Shown here: piece by piece, positions 22,473-34,464 of the stretch
Position numbering within the stretch: the stretch's first letter is position 1
Layout of the letters: each line of letters starts with the position of its first letter
NCBI RefSeq assembly: GCF_016097555.1
Contig: NC_054706.1
Coordinates: forward strand, 54,012,509 to 54,076,508
Direction of reading: 5' to 3'
From: Gigantopelta aegis
Lineage: Eukaryota > Mollusca > Gastropoda > Neomphalida > Peltospiridae
DNA: 64,000 nt
Program-made: the position numbers and the translations under genes
The notes under the pieces: model-generated
Databases searched by the model: none
Seen by the model: only the letters and a program-made list of their open reading frames with translations
What the model was told of the DNA's origin: nothing

Positions 22473-24290
22473 CGAATTTATCTTGCCGACATGTTAAACC
22501 ATATAGCCAAATAATTAAAATAACGCCAGACAATAATTGTTAACAATTTATTAACGGAGGAGCCGTACCACGCGGACGCGAACGAAAGCACTTGCCAGTG
22601 ACGAAAAATAGTTCCATCGATAAACGAGTTTTTAACTTCAAATGTTTGTAATACGAAATTGTCACAGAAACAAGATATTTGGCAACTGAAATGTTTTGGA
22701 ATCTTTTAAATTCCACTCAGAAGTTTTTGAAACATTTTAATTTCTATACAAAGTTTTAAAATATATTTAGGCCCTGTCTTCATTTTTGTATTGCAGGTGC
22801 GGCGATGCAGGGGAGGGGGAGCTTGGCTTTTTTCTCTTGCCCCCCCCCCCCTTCCCCAATAATTCTGAATCAAAATTATTATAGGTAGTAAATCTTAAGG
22901 CAGAGATGAATTTTACTTATACAATGCAGGGAATTGCAATTCAGAATATCTAGTTTTCAAAATTTTATGGGTAATCCAACCGAACCCAGTTAGAAACTTT
23001 GCTTTGCGCTCTCGATCTCAGCCACACACCCCCCACCCCCACTATGTGTACTTGCTTTTGCTGTGCCTATAATGTACAACATTTTCAAATATACTTACCT
23101 TGATATTTCTATTATATTCTACTGTAGGCCTACGTTTGCCACAGCTCTCTAAACTGTTTTACATAATTATGCAATTATTATATTTAATGTAAATAATCTT
23201 ATTGATGTATTTATACCTTTAATGTTTGACACTCAATAGCCAATCTCTAGCTATTTTTGTGCTTGGGTGTTGTTAAACATTCATTCATTTCGGATGGGAA
23301 CTGGTACCAGGAGGCAAGCCCGGTACCTACCTGCATCAAGTCCAATGGCTAAACCCCCATATCATCAAGGCTGGTAGAGGCCCATGATGAATGTTGGCAT
23401 TTTATTTCTGCAATACCAATCAATCACTAAATCTATCAATTATTTATCTATCAGTCATTTATTTTCCATTTATGAATAATACAGAAACATGAACAATATC
23501 AAACAGCAAGAAAAGAAAAACAAAATATGTTACAACGGTCACAGTCTTCTAGAATAAGTTACATTTTAAGTAGCGACAACGTATTTATGATGCATATTAT
23601 TACAGGAATAGCTATTTAATCCATACCTGTGATGTCACACTATTAATTATTCTAGTAGTGGATTATTCTTTCAAGAATCTGCTTCTGTAAAACACGGCAA
23701 TTTTACCTATTTCTGGGTTCACCAAGGGATTTGAACCCACCACTAACATAACTTTTATGACGCCAACATGGCCAAACAGTTGCACTATAAAAATTTAATT
23801 TAAACCTTATATATCCGATGCTAGTGATAGTACTACATTTTGATGGAATACAACAAATATTGTTAAAGACTAAATCAGAAATCAGAGATTACACGTTTAG
23901 CACGTGCATGACGCATAATGCCAACTAGCTATAGTCTGAAGGGGACGTAGGAAGAGTGGTTCTTTCTGCGTCCGAATATTGTTACATACCCTATATATAG
24001 CTGGTATTCGAAACTTATGGCACCATGTTTCAACCGTTTCTCAACCGAAGTAGTGCAACAGATGGACACACAAACCAAAAATGTATAACCAAAATGAACC
24101 ACTAGAGATTAGATCGTGTCAGCAAATACTATAGTACAATAATTTGTGTGATGGTCGCTAACGTGGAGGCGGAATACACACAGAACAAGTAAATCAACAG
24201 GAGGAAGTGTTTTTGGAGAAAGAGCGCCATGTTTTGACACTTTTAAAACTCGATTTAAAAGCATAAACACGGCGTGAATAAGGTATATTG
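22473..24290. other. No gene seen; AT-rich with a C-tract
   Basis: Apart from the SINE remnant at 23215-23390, a poly-C tract near 22841 and a CACCCCCCACCCCC run near 23027, I see no coding exon, RNA gene or clear repeat boundary in this 1.8-kb stretch. Confidence 0.5.
23215..23390 (-). mobile_element. SINE remnant with D-type tail
   Basis: On the minus strand a tRNA-like head (box B-like CCGGGCTTGCCTCCTGG) is joined to GTTTAACAACACCCAAGC and GGCTATTGAGTGTCAAACAT. That end matches the tail of family D SINEs (GGCTATTGGATGTCAAAC). The middle body is missing. Confidence 0.65.
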
Positions 24291-24398
24291 AATCATAGTC
24301 ACTTCGTACCCAAGTCATATCGTACCATCCATTTCGTACCATGCTGCCTGGTCATTTCGTACCCATGTCATTTCGTACCATTGCAAAAAGTCATTTCG

Positions 24399-25112
24399 TG
24401 CCCGAGTGACCAACCTATGTCTTTTTTTGGCAATTCCTGACTACCAAACAGTAGTCCCGCTCCGTCGCAACAATTGCAAAGCTCGGCGATCTATTTCGAG
24501 ACGTAGACCACGTGATCGCGCACTGGGCGATTCGCCTTGTGCAGCAGTTACAGGGGCCGTCTCATATCAAGCGAAGTTACAACATGGAAGATTTGGCTAA
24601 TGCCGTTTTGGATGAATTTGGATTTCATTACGTCATTAAACCAAAACAATTACACATTATTGATTCCATTTTGAATTTGAAGGATACATTTAGGGTGTTA
24701 TCGACAGGATACGGCAAAAGTATGTGCTACGTACTGCCTCCTCTTATGAGATGACCCCTGTAACTGCTGCACAAGGCGGAATCGCCCAGTCTCGAAATAG
24801 ATCGCCGAGCTTTGCAATTGTTGCGACGGAGTGTCACGAAGCGTAGCTGAATGTGGGTGCTGTCAGGTTTCTTTCTGTAGTAAGTGTATTAGTGATTAAT
24901 ATGTGGATTTTTTTGTATCACTTAACTCAAAAATGATTGATGTAAAGGTATTTGATGTCAAACATAGGATTGTTGTGGTATTAGAGCGGGACTCGTTGCC
25001 TACTGTTTGGTAGTCAGGAATTGCCAAAAAAAGACATAGGTTGGTCTCTGACTGTAATGAGAGCGTGTTTATGTCCAAATGTCCGTCTAGCTCTCTTACA
25101 GTCAGAGTACTC
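24399..25112. mobile_element. Nested inverted-repeat element carrying a helicase fragment
   Basis: GCCCGAGT at 24399 and ACTCGGGC ending at 25112 bound the unit. Inside, ACCAACCTATGTCTTTTTTT with GGCAATTCCTGACTACCAAA at 24408-24450 is repeated inverted at about 25002-25045. A second inverted block (CAACAATTGCAAAGCTCGGC and CGATCTATTTCGAGAC, then GCAGCAGTTACAGGGG) at 24466-24556 returns inverted at 24756-24832. The left arm lacks about 150 bp present in the right arm. A separate small hairpin (CTCTGACTGTAA) lies at 25052-25102. The loop holds the helicase fragment. Confidence 0.75.
24584..24754 (+). pseudogene. RecQ-like helicase N-terminal fragment, 56 aa
   Basis: The 56-residue frame begins MEDLANAVLDEFGF and contains IKPKQ, which resembles the region just before motif I of RecQ-like DEAH-box helicases. 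It then gives a motif I (Walker A) version STGYGKSMCYVLPP, where family members usually have (P/L)TGYGKS. It ends in a stop three codons into the right inverted arm. All later helicase motifs are absent, so no enzyme can be made from this copy alone. It may be a captured first exon. Recognition rests on motif I and its spacing, so the family call is moderate. Confidence 0.6.
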
Positions 25113-25934
25113 GGGCTACCTAGTGACTAGTCATTTCGTACAATTGTGAAAAGTCATTTCGTACCCCAGTCATTTCGTAGCCTAGTCATTTCGTACCCTA
25201 GTCATTTCATTCCAGTATATAGAAAACGAATTGACTATAGCATAAAAGCAGTGGGTTTTGTTTTAAAACTTTATTTTGACAGTTTGAAAACCAGAACACC
25301 TTATTGTGCAGCATATTGTTATTAGTACCCATAATACCTGTCAACTGTTATTTCCATTTTACCTGACAAGAGCCGTATATGGTATTTACTACTAACTGCC
25401 AACTGTGATTTTGTGTGAAATGGCTCCAGATAATTAGTCAAAAACAACAAAACAATATAATGGACCAACAAAATATTAATTATTTATTGGGTTTCTTGCT
25501 TATTTGTATCTTATTTGTTTAAGAAATTAAGAAATAAACAATAACAACCAATAAAACATTAACTACCTTACTGATTGCCAAATTAGCCAATTGCTAATGT
25601 TTATACAAAGTGGCAATAATTTTTAGTCTCTTGCTGATAAAATATCCTTTAAATTAACCACAAATTTGTAATTTAGTGTTATTTTGTAAAAGACATTACC
25701 GGGGTGATTGTTATAAATTGTTATACCATGGTACGATATGACTTTCAGTTATGGTACGAAATAACAAAGGTACGAAATGACTAGGGTAAGAAATGACTTT
25801 TTGCAATGGTACGAAATCACTTTTTGCAATGGAACGAAATGACCAAGGTACGAAATGACCAGGGTACGAAACGACCAAATTAGGTACGAAATGACTGGTA
25901 TGAAATGACCATGGTACGAAGTGACTAGCAACCA

Positions 25935-27818
25935 GTATATTGTTGTAATTTGCTTTGGTCGGGGTCATGTAATTTATAAAATATGGAAGGGCTTTTATTT
26001 CAGTGTGTGTGAACTGGGAGTAATAATAATAATAATAAAAATCACTGACTGTCGTTGGAGTTTATGATGTGGTTGTTTAGTCCAAACTACATTGTTGAAA
26101 GGTGTGGAAACCTCCGAAGTATGTGACGTTATTAATATGACGTCAACACGATTGCATTATACTATAGAGCAAGTCATGACTGTTAGATTACGTCACATCC
26201 TTCCATCCCTCTTGGAGAGTATTCCACGAAAAAAAGCAAGAGGGCAGACGGCAAAAAAAAGTATGAGTATATTGATGTATTCAATTTTAAGTTATTTGTA
26301 CTATGTATCACTTTAAAAACATTGCAGTAATAATAATAAAAAAATGTTTTTTGTCAAATTGTAAATAAAAAGTGTAACAATATGCAGTGTTTGTTTTGGA
26401 CCGTAGATCTATAGAGTTTGCACTATGTCACAATTTATCGAGTTCCCCGGATGGGCGGCCAGGTTGGCGGTATTCGACTGTAAACAAACTACACGTTTTT
26501 AAGGGCTTTTGCTAAAACAGCTTAATGTGATGGCTAAAGCTTCCACTAAACTGACAATTTCTTCGTGTAAATATCGAGATGGACTTAAAGGAGAGGACAA
26601 TTAAGGCATTTGGCCTGGTATGCATATTCAACGATATATAATGCACATTATTGCTTAATATCAACATGTATAATCAAATAGTTAATTAATAAAACGGTTA
26701 AATGTGACAGCTATTATATATAACGGGCCCAGCCATTTTGAACCATCTCAGTGAGTACGCCTTCTGGCGAGCTGGTGGTTATGTAATACTTAACGCATAA
26801 CGTCAGGAATGAGCCTTAGAACTAGAGAAACACGATGTACCTGGTTTTTGCGGGATGATAAATAGTCATACATTGCAATGTTCTGTAATAATACACATCC
26901 CAGTAAGCCGGCAATAAGTATATCCAGCACTATATATATATTAGTTTTCAATACAAAATAAAATACCATTGTTAAAGTGGCTACACAACAAGTCGAAACA
27001 ATTAACAATGTTTTGCCCATGCATTATCCTACGTACTGAAATGATACACGGAGTGTTTTCTTAGTTAATTGGTCTATGCTGTTAGTTGCTTCTACCTGTG
27101 ATTCCTGATTGACAGGTGTGTATTTGATTGGTAACCAGACGAGCCAATTAATTGACGCTGTCTAGACACAAAAATACATACCGGTATTGTGGAATATTAC
27201 CTGTCGCCCCTAAAATTGTAATGGACATGGTTTATTACTGTAAATAGTTCTGTAAAACTATTGATTAAGTAGACTTTTCCATCTGAAACCACAGAACTGA
27301 CCAATTACGTACTCCCAAAGAAAAGAAAATTATCACTTGGGTATCGTGGGTTGTCGTTTTTGCTCCAACGTAGCATATCAATAGGCCTGATTTTGTACAT
27401 TTTACCTTTGGATTATTTAACAGAGAAAAATACTATAACCCCATTTTGTTCCGTTAATACAACTTGAAATATATTTAGTTAAATAGTTTATTATAATATT
27501 ACGTCATTTATGCTGTTTTACAAGTCAGGTTGATCAAAGAGAAGCGCCTTGTCGAAAATTACTGCTTTTGTTTACACTGTGCATACAGGAGTTGGTCAGG
27601 AGCTGACGTCACTTCGCCCCAAGCTATCCCACCGGACGTCACAAAAACGAAACAAAATGGCTGCCCCCAGTTAGCAGGAATAATCATGGGTTTTTTATTA
27701 ACTCTAAAATTACGCGTTTTTCATTTGCTAAAGTGTCAGTATGTTTTGGTGGTCCGGGTATGCATCTTTCCAACACATAAGGCTCTTGTTTGAGTTGACC
27801 CTACCTTTAATAAAGAAG
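25935..27818. other. No assignable gene; possible promoter of the YqaJ gene at its right end
   Basis: This 1.9-kb stretch has two short open frames I cannot assign. One at 26092-26316 (+) is basic near RKKARGQTAKK. One at 26790-27020 (-) is 76 codons with two hydrophobic runs. CRE-like TGACGTCA sites (27602-27610 region) and GC-rich sequence at 27590-27670 lie 160-240 bp before the YqaJ exon and might be its promoter. This is inference. Confidence 0.35.
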
Positions 27819-28269
27819 AACGAATACGATATATGGGGAAACTAGAGCTGATATCAGGTGAAGATCCCTATGAAATAGCAGTTTCAGCGTGGTCTGAAGA
27901 CGTGTCTTTACTTCCACCGGTCACGTATCCAGACATAGTAAACTACTTGATATTTTCACCCAGTCCTTACACATCAGATGACTTAAAGAGCTTTAAAGGA
28001 CTAGAAGCTTACAATCAGTTCGTGTGTGGATGGGTACGAGACAAGACTTTTAGACTTGTGAACGACAGATGTGTTGTCGAAGCAAAGGTAGGTCTATTTA
28101 TTATTATATTATGATGTACATTTATATTGTATAATGAATATATTATGGAAAGAGTTCCATCAGTTCCCCCATTAGTTATCACTCTAACCATAATTCTAAA
28201 GGCTAAAGCAGACCCCTAAATATATAAAATAATTTGTTGGGTGGGGGTATGGATGGAACTGTCACTTTG

Positions 28270-28420
28270 AAGTTTCTAATAATGAATATACATGTAGATA
28301 TATAATATACATGTAGGTATGTAATATACATGTAGGTATGTAATATACATGTAGATATATAATATACATGTAGGTATGTAATATACATGTAGATATATAA
28401 TATACATGTAGGTATGTATT
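28270..28420 (+). repeat. 19-bp tandem repeat (YqaJ gene intron)
   Basis: About seven units of AATATACATGTAGRTATRT occur. The minus-strand open frame across it (repeating Tyr-rich peptide) is an artefact. Confidence 0.9.
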
Positions 28421-28483
28421 TTAAGGATTACCACACACATTTACAGCTTTAACTTTTCAGACCATTCATTCACTGTACATTTA

Positions 28484-28790
28484 GGGGTGGGATGTAGCCC
28501 AGTGGTAAAATGTTTGCTTGGTGCACGGTTGGTCTGGGATCGATCCCCGTCGGTGGGCCCATTGGGCTATTTCTTGCTCCAGCTAGTGCACCACGACTGG
28601 TGTTATCCTGTCTTTGGGATGGTGCACATAAAAGATCCCTTGCTGCTAATCGAAAAAGAGTAGCCCATGAAGTGGCGACAGCAAGTTTTCTCTCTCAGTA
28701 TCTGTGTAGTACTTAACCATATGCCTGATGCCATATAACCATAAATAAAATGTGTCGAGTGCATTGTTAAATAAAACATTTCCTTCTTTC
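28484..28790 (+). mobile_element. SINE family A (YqaJ gene intron)
   Basis: The head is GGGTGGGATGTAGCCCAGTGG, box B is GGGATCGATCCCCGTC and the tail is AAATAAAACATTTCCTTC. An imperfect 11-bp target-site duplication, ACTGTACATTT before and ATTGTACATTT after, flanks it. Confidence 0.95.
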
Positions 28791-30520
28791 ATTGTACATT
28801 TCATCTGCTCAGTTCAAAGAATGTTAGTTACTTGCACCATACCAACTCGTCCCAATGGCTGGTCAGCTATTTCCATGCTGTTTTAAAAACAACTTGTCCT
28901 TCAAAAGTTACCAACTTGTCCCATTTTATTAGCTCACCCCATTAAATTACCAGTAACTTATTATTTATAATACTGTGAAAAATTGTGAGAGCAACAAAAT
29001 GTTATACATGTATTGCAAAAGAAACAGTTGAATAACACTTTAACAATGACACCCTATCATCATGAGTGCATACCAAACTGCACAGAATTATTTATTTACT
29101 TTAAAAAGTTGCATGTACTTTGAACATGTATAAATGTAAATGGATATTCAAATTATTGATTAATAAATTTTGCTGTATTCATGATTTCAGGTTCTTTATT
29201 CGCAGAGAATGAGAGAAACCATTACAGCCATGGCTTATTGTCAACAAAGAAGGGTGCATTTTAGCAGCCCATTGTACCTGTATGGCAGGCTTGGGAGAAG
29301 CATGCACACATGTAGTCGCATTACTTTTTGCCATTGAAGCCACAGTCAAATTGAGGGATTCCAAAACAGTTACAGAAGAGAAAGCTTACTGGCTTCTCCC
29401 AAGCTCAGTTAAAGGTGTTGGCTACAAACCATGTCGGGAGATTGATTTCACCTCAGCAAAGACCATGAAAAAGAAAATGGACAGAATGTTAGATATGTGT
29501 GGTTCATCTGTCTACACACCCTGTTACACTGCAAAGAAAGCACCCATCCCTGAACCAACAGAACAGGAACTTTCTGTTTTATTTAAATCTTTTTACGACT
29601 GTCGTGATTCAAAACCAGCCTTGCTTTCGTTAATTCCACCATATTCAGATGGGTATATACCAACACCAATGGAAAAAAACTTTCCAATTTTGTTAACAGA
29701 GTTGAGAGACGAGAGTGCAGTCCATTTGAATTATAGTGAACTCCTGAAAAAATGTCAAGACATTGATATACAAGTGACAGAAGAGCAAGCCAGAATTGTG
29801 GAGACAGCTACTCGTGAGCAGGCAAATTCAAAAATGTGGTATCGTTTTCGGGCTGGGAGAATTACAGCATCCAAAATGAAAACTGCATGCTGTACTGATC
29901 CGGCCTCACCAGCACCAAGTTTAATCAAGAGTGTCTGTTATCCAGAAAGTTACAAATTTTCAACAAAAGCAACTCAATGGGGATGTCAGCATGAGAAATA
30001 TGCTTTGGATATATTTGTGGACAAAATGAAACCATTGCATGAAAATTTCAGAATTGAGGATGTTGGCTTTTTCATTAACCCTGACGTTCCTTTTATTGGT
30101 GCATCTCCTGATGGGGTTGTAACATGTGACTGTTGCGGACAGTGTTTTGTGGAAATCAAATGCCCATTTTGTAAGAAAGATACAATGTTAGCTGAAACTA
30201 GTACCCAAAATTTGTACCTAAAAGGGGGAGATGATGGTTTACTGAAACTTGACAGTAAGCATCAGTATTACTATCAAGTACAAACCCAGCTAGGGGTATG
30301 CAAACTGGTATTGGCATATTTTGTTGTATGAACAGAGAAGGATCTGCACATAGAACAGATCATGTTTGATGAAAGAATGTGGGAGGAAATATGTGAAAAG
30401 TCGAAACAATCTTTTATTCTGCAATTCTGCCAGAACTTGTGGGCAAATTTTACTCACGTCTTCCCTTCAGTGAACTTGCACATACAGGACCTATTTCACC
30501 CAATGTGAAAAGTGGCCAAT

Positions 30521-31724
30521 GACGAAGAGCTGAAATGGTGCTTTTGTGACCAGGTGGACCCCCCCCCCCCCAACCTCCTAAATCTGCTCCCCCCCCCCTA
30601 TTTTTTTTTACATAAATGTAGCATTATAACATTATATATATTAATTAATCCAATGGATTAATTGTTCTAATAAAATTGCTCACCTGTGATAAAATGAGCG
30701 GAGCACACTCGAATGTTTTCCAAGTTTTTTCCATCAAAATTCTGTTAAAGGCTTTTCTACCAGTCGTCTTCGCTCGCTAGTCAGGTTGTCCCAGTCTTTT
30801 CCTTGGCTTTTTATCACCTTGGGTAGTCGATAATACATTAATTGTGTCTTTCTATCTGATCTATTGTGGCAGCCAACCACTCGACAATAGTTAACCATTG
30901 CTATTCAAATTTAAATGCTTGAGGTTACACGCCAACACAGGTCAACTGGAACGCCCGATACCGCCACAATGGCGGACATCCGTTCTGTGACGTCACGTGA
31001 AAACACACTATACCATCGATGTCCCAAACTGCGTTCACCTAACGACAAAAACACGAATACGATATTTACGGAGATATTATTCTACATTTTCCAGCTACGA
31101 TACCTGAAACAAAATAGATTGCAATCAATTAACGTAAAAAAATCAACAATGTGGATGTAAAACAAATTCATTCTAGTAAACAAAAGTGAAACACCCTCCG
31201 GTAAACAGGAAAGAGTGCGACGTTTCAACTGCGTTCAGGCGCATGCGTTTGCAAAAAGTATCGTAACATGCATGTGCGGTTCGTCATTTTTCATTTTTCA
31301 GGCCACTGCATGAAAAAATATATGTTTCTTAAATATGCACAGTTGACGAACACTTGGTTTTAATATTTTTTTAAAGGAAAAATTCAATTTGTCAAGCGTT
31401 CTTGTCCGGTTCGCGTTTTATCAACACACATTGCTAAAGCTTGATGTCGATACTGATAGGCATTGCGTTTATACCAGTGAATAGTTTGTAAAATAACATT
31501 TTTTAAATTAACACAATTTATACACTAAAAATTATTTACAATTATTATGAATGGATTATGAATACTATTCACTACAATAGAGGCACAAAAATGTAGCATA
31601 CCTTTTGCAGATCGAATGTAATAACTGAAAACAAATTCTAACAACAGGGGTCTTAAAAATCGTAAAAATTAAATGCTTTGGCCTTGTTGATCTGGCATGT
31701 GTGAGGTCATGTGACATGCACCGA
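30521..31724. other. No gene seen; C-tracts then AT-rich sequence
   Basis: Two C-runs at 30557-30599 are followed by AT-rich DNA. A GC-richer patch near 30950-31010 contains a CRE-like TGACGTCA and CACGTG, which could be promoter-like, but no exon can be attached to it. Confidence 0.4.
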
Positions 31725-32492
31725 ATGTTAATTCATCTTTCTCCATTTTAAATCAATTTCTACGAGTCATGTGGACCCGATATCGGTAATTTTAAGAAAT
31801 AAACAAAAACGACTTAGTAAAATTAATGGTTTTAGAGGTTTGTAAAGTTTTGTATTTAGATACTTACTTTTCTGAACTTTATTGTTTATGAAAATGTTCC
31901 TGAACTGTGAAGAAAAACCTCATAAATGAACGACATTCCGATGACAACAAATCAGATGTTGACTGCGTGAACCGTGCATGAGAAAACAAAGTGAACGGAA
32001 TTGGAAGCATAACGCAGTTAGGGACATTGACGATACATTAGGGCCTAACCACTGTTGAAGATTTAAAGCAGACCACTTGTTTAAAATAAGTATTTTTTGT
32101 TGTTTTCTTTTTTATTTTGTTTGAAATTTTGTAGTATGTGTAGGGTAAACATTAGTGCACAGGGCACGTTACGTCAATACTTTTCTTAATGTGCACGGCA
32201 AGTTGCTTCCCTCTATGAATCGTCAACGTCTCTAACTGGGTTATACTTGCACCTCCATTCAGTTTGTTTTTCTCATGAATGGTTCTCGCTAGTCGTTCAT
32301 TTGTGAGGATTTTCATCACAGCTCAGGAACATTTTCATTACCAACAAAGTTCAGACAAGTATCTAAATGCAAAACTTTACAAACCCTAAAATCATTACTT
32401 TTACTAAGTCGTATTTGTTTATTCCTTAAAATTACCGGATATCATGTCCACATGATTTGTAGAAATTGAATTAAAATGGAGGAAGATGAATT
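31725..32492. repeat. 768-bp foldback repeat, arms about 290-320 bp
   Basis: The left arm 31725-32045 and right arm 32205-32492 are reverse complements at moderate identity. Matching strings include TGTTAATTCATCTT with TCCATTTTAA, AAAACGACTTAGTAAAA, GAACTTTATTGTT, AAAATGTTCCTGA and GCATGAGAAAACAAA. About 160 bp separates them. A third partial copy of the arm sits inside the TTAA element at 35215-35400. No transposase is seen, so it resembles a large non-autonomous foldback element. Confidence 0.8.
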
Positions 32493-34464
32493 AACATGGT
32501 TTTGTGTCTGTTCTGAGCACTCATAGATATATAGTAATGTTATTAACAGCTGGTAAAGATGTTGCTGAAATGCATTTCAAGTTATATCAGTCAAATTAAG
32601 CTTAATGTTTTAGTGGTAATGAGGTAAAAATATTTTTGAGGTTAGCATATAACATTATTTATACTCAATTTGGGCTTGGTTGTTTTGGGCATATATATTT
32701 TGGACACAATGTTTATCGCCTCGACTTTGGTGCAATCAAGAAGCCCGATCTATATAACTTTATATAATTCTGAATCTTGACCAAAAATAAATGGATCTTG
32801 ATAAAAAATAATTGAATGCTTAAAAAAAAAATCCACAATGTGTTTAGATATGTATTATGGCTAAGGAGTGTTTTGCTGTAAGAACCAGCATTGAGACACA
32901 GATGCATGCACACCCGCACACACAGTGTCCAAAAATATCTGCACACTACAATATATTTTTTATTTATGTATTTTTATAACTTTAGCATCCATGTGATATA
33001 TCTAGATTAGGTGTAACTTATGTTTGAGACATAATAACCACTGAATAAACAGTCTACTGGGGTGTTGTAACAAAAAATCCTTTCCAGGTAATTTATTCAG
33101 ACTCCTGGAATTTTTTTTTTTAATCCTGGAAAATGAACCTAAATAGTGCTTAAAAAGTCCTGGAAAATGAAAATGTTTTAAGTGTATGAACCCTGACTGT
33201 GTACAGTGTACAGTATGTCGATATCTCGCCTGCAGTAGTCAGAAGGTTAAAATGGCGGTGGACTTTTGACTTGTTGTTGGAAGATTTATTTTGTTAATTT
33301 AATGACACAAGCACTTCAATCAGGTTTTAATGAGTACGGTAGGTTATATACATTTTTGGTTTATGTGTCCATTTGTTGCACTAGTTTGGTTGAGAAACAT
33401 TTGAAACAAGGTGCCACAAATTTTGAATACCAGCTACATATAGGGTATGTAACAAGGTTCGGACGTAGAACCACACATTCTACGTCCCTTCGGACTAGGT
33501 AAACATATGTAGATTGTGAATGACAAGTTTAATCAAAATTGATACAACAGATGACTTACAGTAACTCCTCAGAATGGATGCACTTGATGTTCCATTAAAA
33601 CCTATTTCTCATTCCAGTTGTGGATGCAAACTTTACCGTATGTTCCAGGCAACTCAAACACCGTCAAGGATCTTACGATTATACAACAAAACACGCTGAG
33701 GGCCATTGGAAGTTTTTATAATTATTGATTATTCTATCAGTAGGGAACCCAGAAATTCTGTCAATTTTCAACAGATACTTGCAGGAGATGTTTGTGAATA
33801 ATAACATATTTGCCAACATTTTAGAATTAGAAAGTGGTAGGTGCACTGCGAGGGAGCTTGTGAGGGGAAGGTTTGGAAGGGGGCAATTTTTGAAATCAAG
33901 ACTTTTAAATAGTGCAATCTGGTGGCACTTTGTAGCAATTATTTCAAAGAAAGTACATCACTGGTATAAATTCATAAAAAATGCAAAAATAGGTAAAATT
34001 ACAGGTATTAAGAAATGTGAACTACCTAACACTACTGTATACCTTGTTAATAACCTTTTGCCAAATATGGTTGGTATTCACTACTTAGAGTCAGTGGACA
34101 AATCTTCCATTTTCCCCAAAAGGTAGCCCACATGCAACTCTGTTAACACAGCTTGTTATTTGCCTGACATGGAACAGTCTGAAATTGCAGACTCTGCTCT
34201 ACAACAGTTAGAACACTACAGAAGTATTTAATCATTATTTTATATCGATTTAAACCAAACAATTTAAAGCTTAAATTTTCTTTCTTTTTTACTTATTTTT
34301 TTTTTTGCTGAAAGTGGTAGGAAAGTTTTTAAATGTGGTTGGCGGTAGAACTGTGAAGAAATAGGTAGCCTACCGCATGAAGTATAAATGATGCATAATG
34401 TGTTTTGCATTTTTGTTTCAGTTCTGAGGTACCAGTACTATTAATTTATTTTTTATTCTGAGCC
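32493..34464. other. Unassigned region upstream of the caspase gene
   Basis: AT-rich, with one 133-codon open frame at 33725-34126 (+) whose peptide (for example SVGNPEILSIFNRYLQEMF) I do not recognise. It has no clear upstream exon. A 10-bp stem GGACGTAGAA/TTCTACGTCC lies at about 33459-33487. The caspase 5' UTR and promoter presumably lie near the right end, but no core promoter motif is clear. Confidence 0.35.

Larger units (their letters stand above)
24291..25934. mobile_element. 1.64-kb mobile element with inverted arrays of TCATTTCGTACC
   Basis: Both ends carry TAGTCACTTCGTACC (24296 and, inverted, ending at 25927). Inside the left end about six units of GTCATTTCGTACC follow, then about five more at 25129-25213; the right end holds about a dozen inverted units (GGTACGAAATGAC) at 25732-25927. 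The direct repeat GTATATTG flanks the whole at 24283-24290 and 25935-25942, a plausible 8-bp target-site duplication. Dense subterminal repeats and an 8-bp duplication fit hAT-type elements, but no transposase is present. A second element (24399-25112) splits the left array. Confidence 0.7.
27833..30520 (+). pseudogene. SWIM zinc finger plus YqaJ exonuclease-like gene, decayed
   Basis: Exon 1 (27833-28089) begins MGKLELISGEDPYE and ends with the donor AAG/GTAGGT. The acceptor CAG/GTTCTTTATT follows at about 29190. The main frame (29282-30331) starts inside the SWIM finger. With the two Cys just before it (CTC at about 29271-29279), the finger reads C-x-C...C-x-H, ending ACTHVVALLF. The YqaJ (lambda-exonuclease fold) part shows RAGRITASK (190-198), GCQHEK (234-239), GASPDG (273-278), EIKCPF (291-296) and YYYQVQTQ (329-336), which hold the expected metal-binding acidic residues and Lys. 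Readable homology continues past the main frame to about 30515. About three breaks interrupt the reading frame, so this copy is probably non-functional. Proteins of this layout are, from memory, multi-copy in molluscs and cnidarians and may belong to a mobile element. Confidence 0.8.

Noticed and set aside
26790-27020. 76-codon hydrophobic minus-strand frame
   Set aside because: It could be a small membrane protein, but no homology, splice partner or promoter supports it. AT-rich DNA readily yields hydrophobic frames.
33725-34126. 133-codon plus-strand frame
   Set aside because: Unrecognised peptide in AT-rich DNA, with no adjoining exons. Not enough to call a gene.
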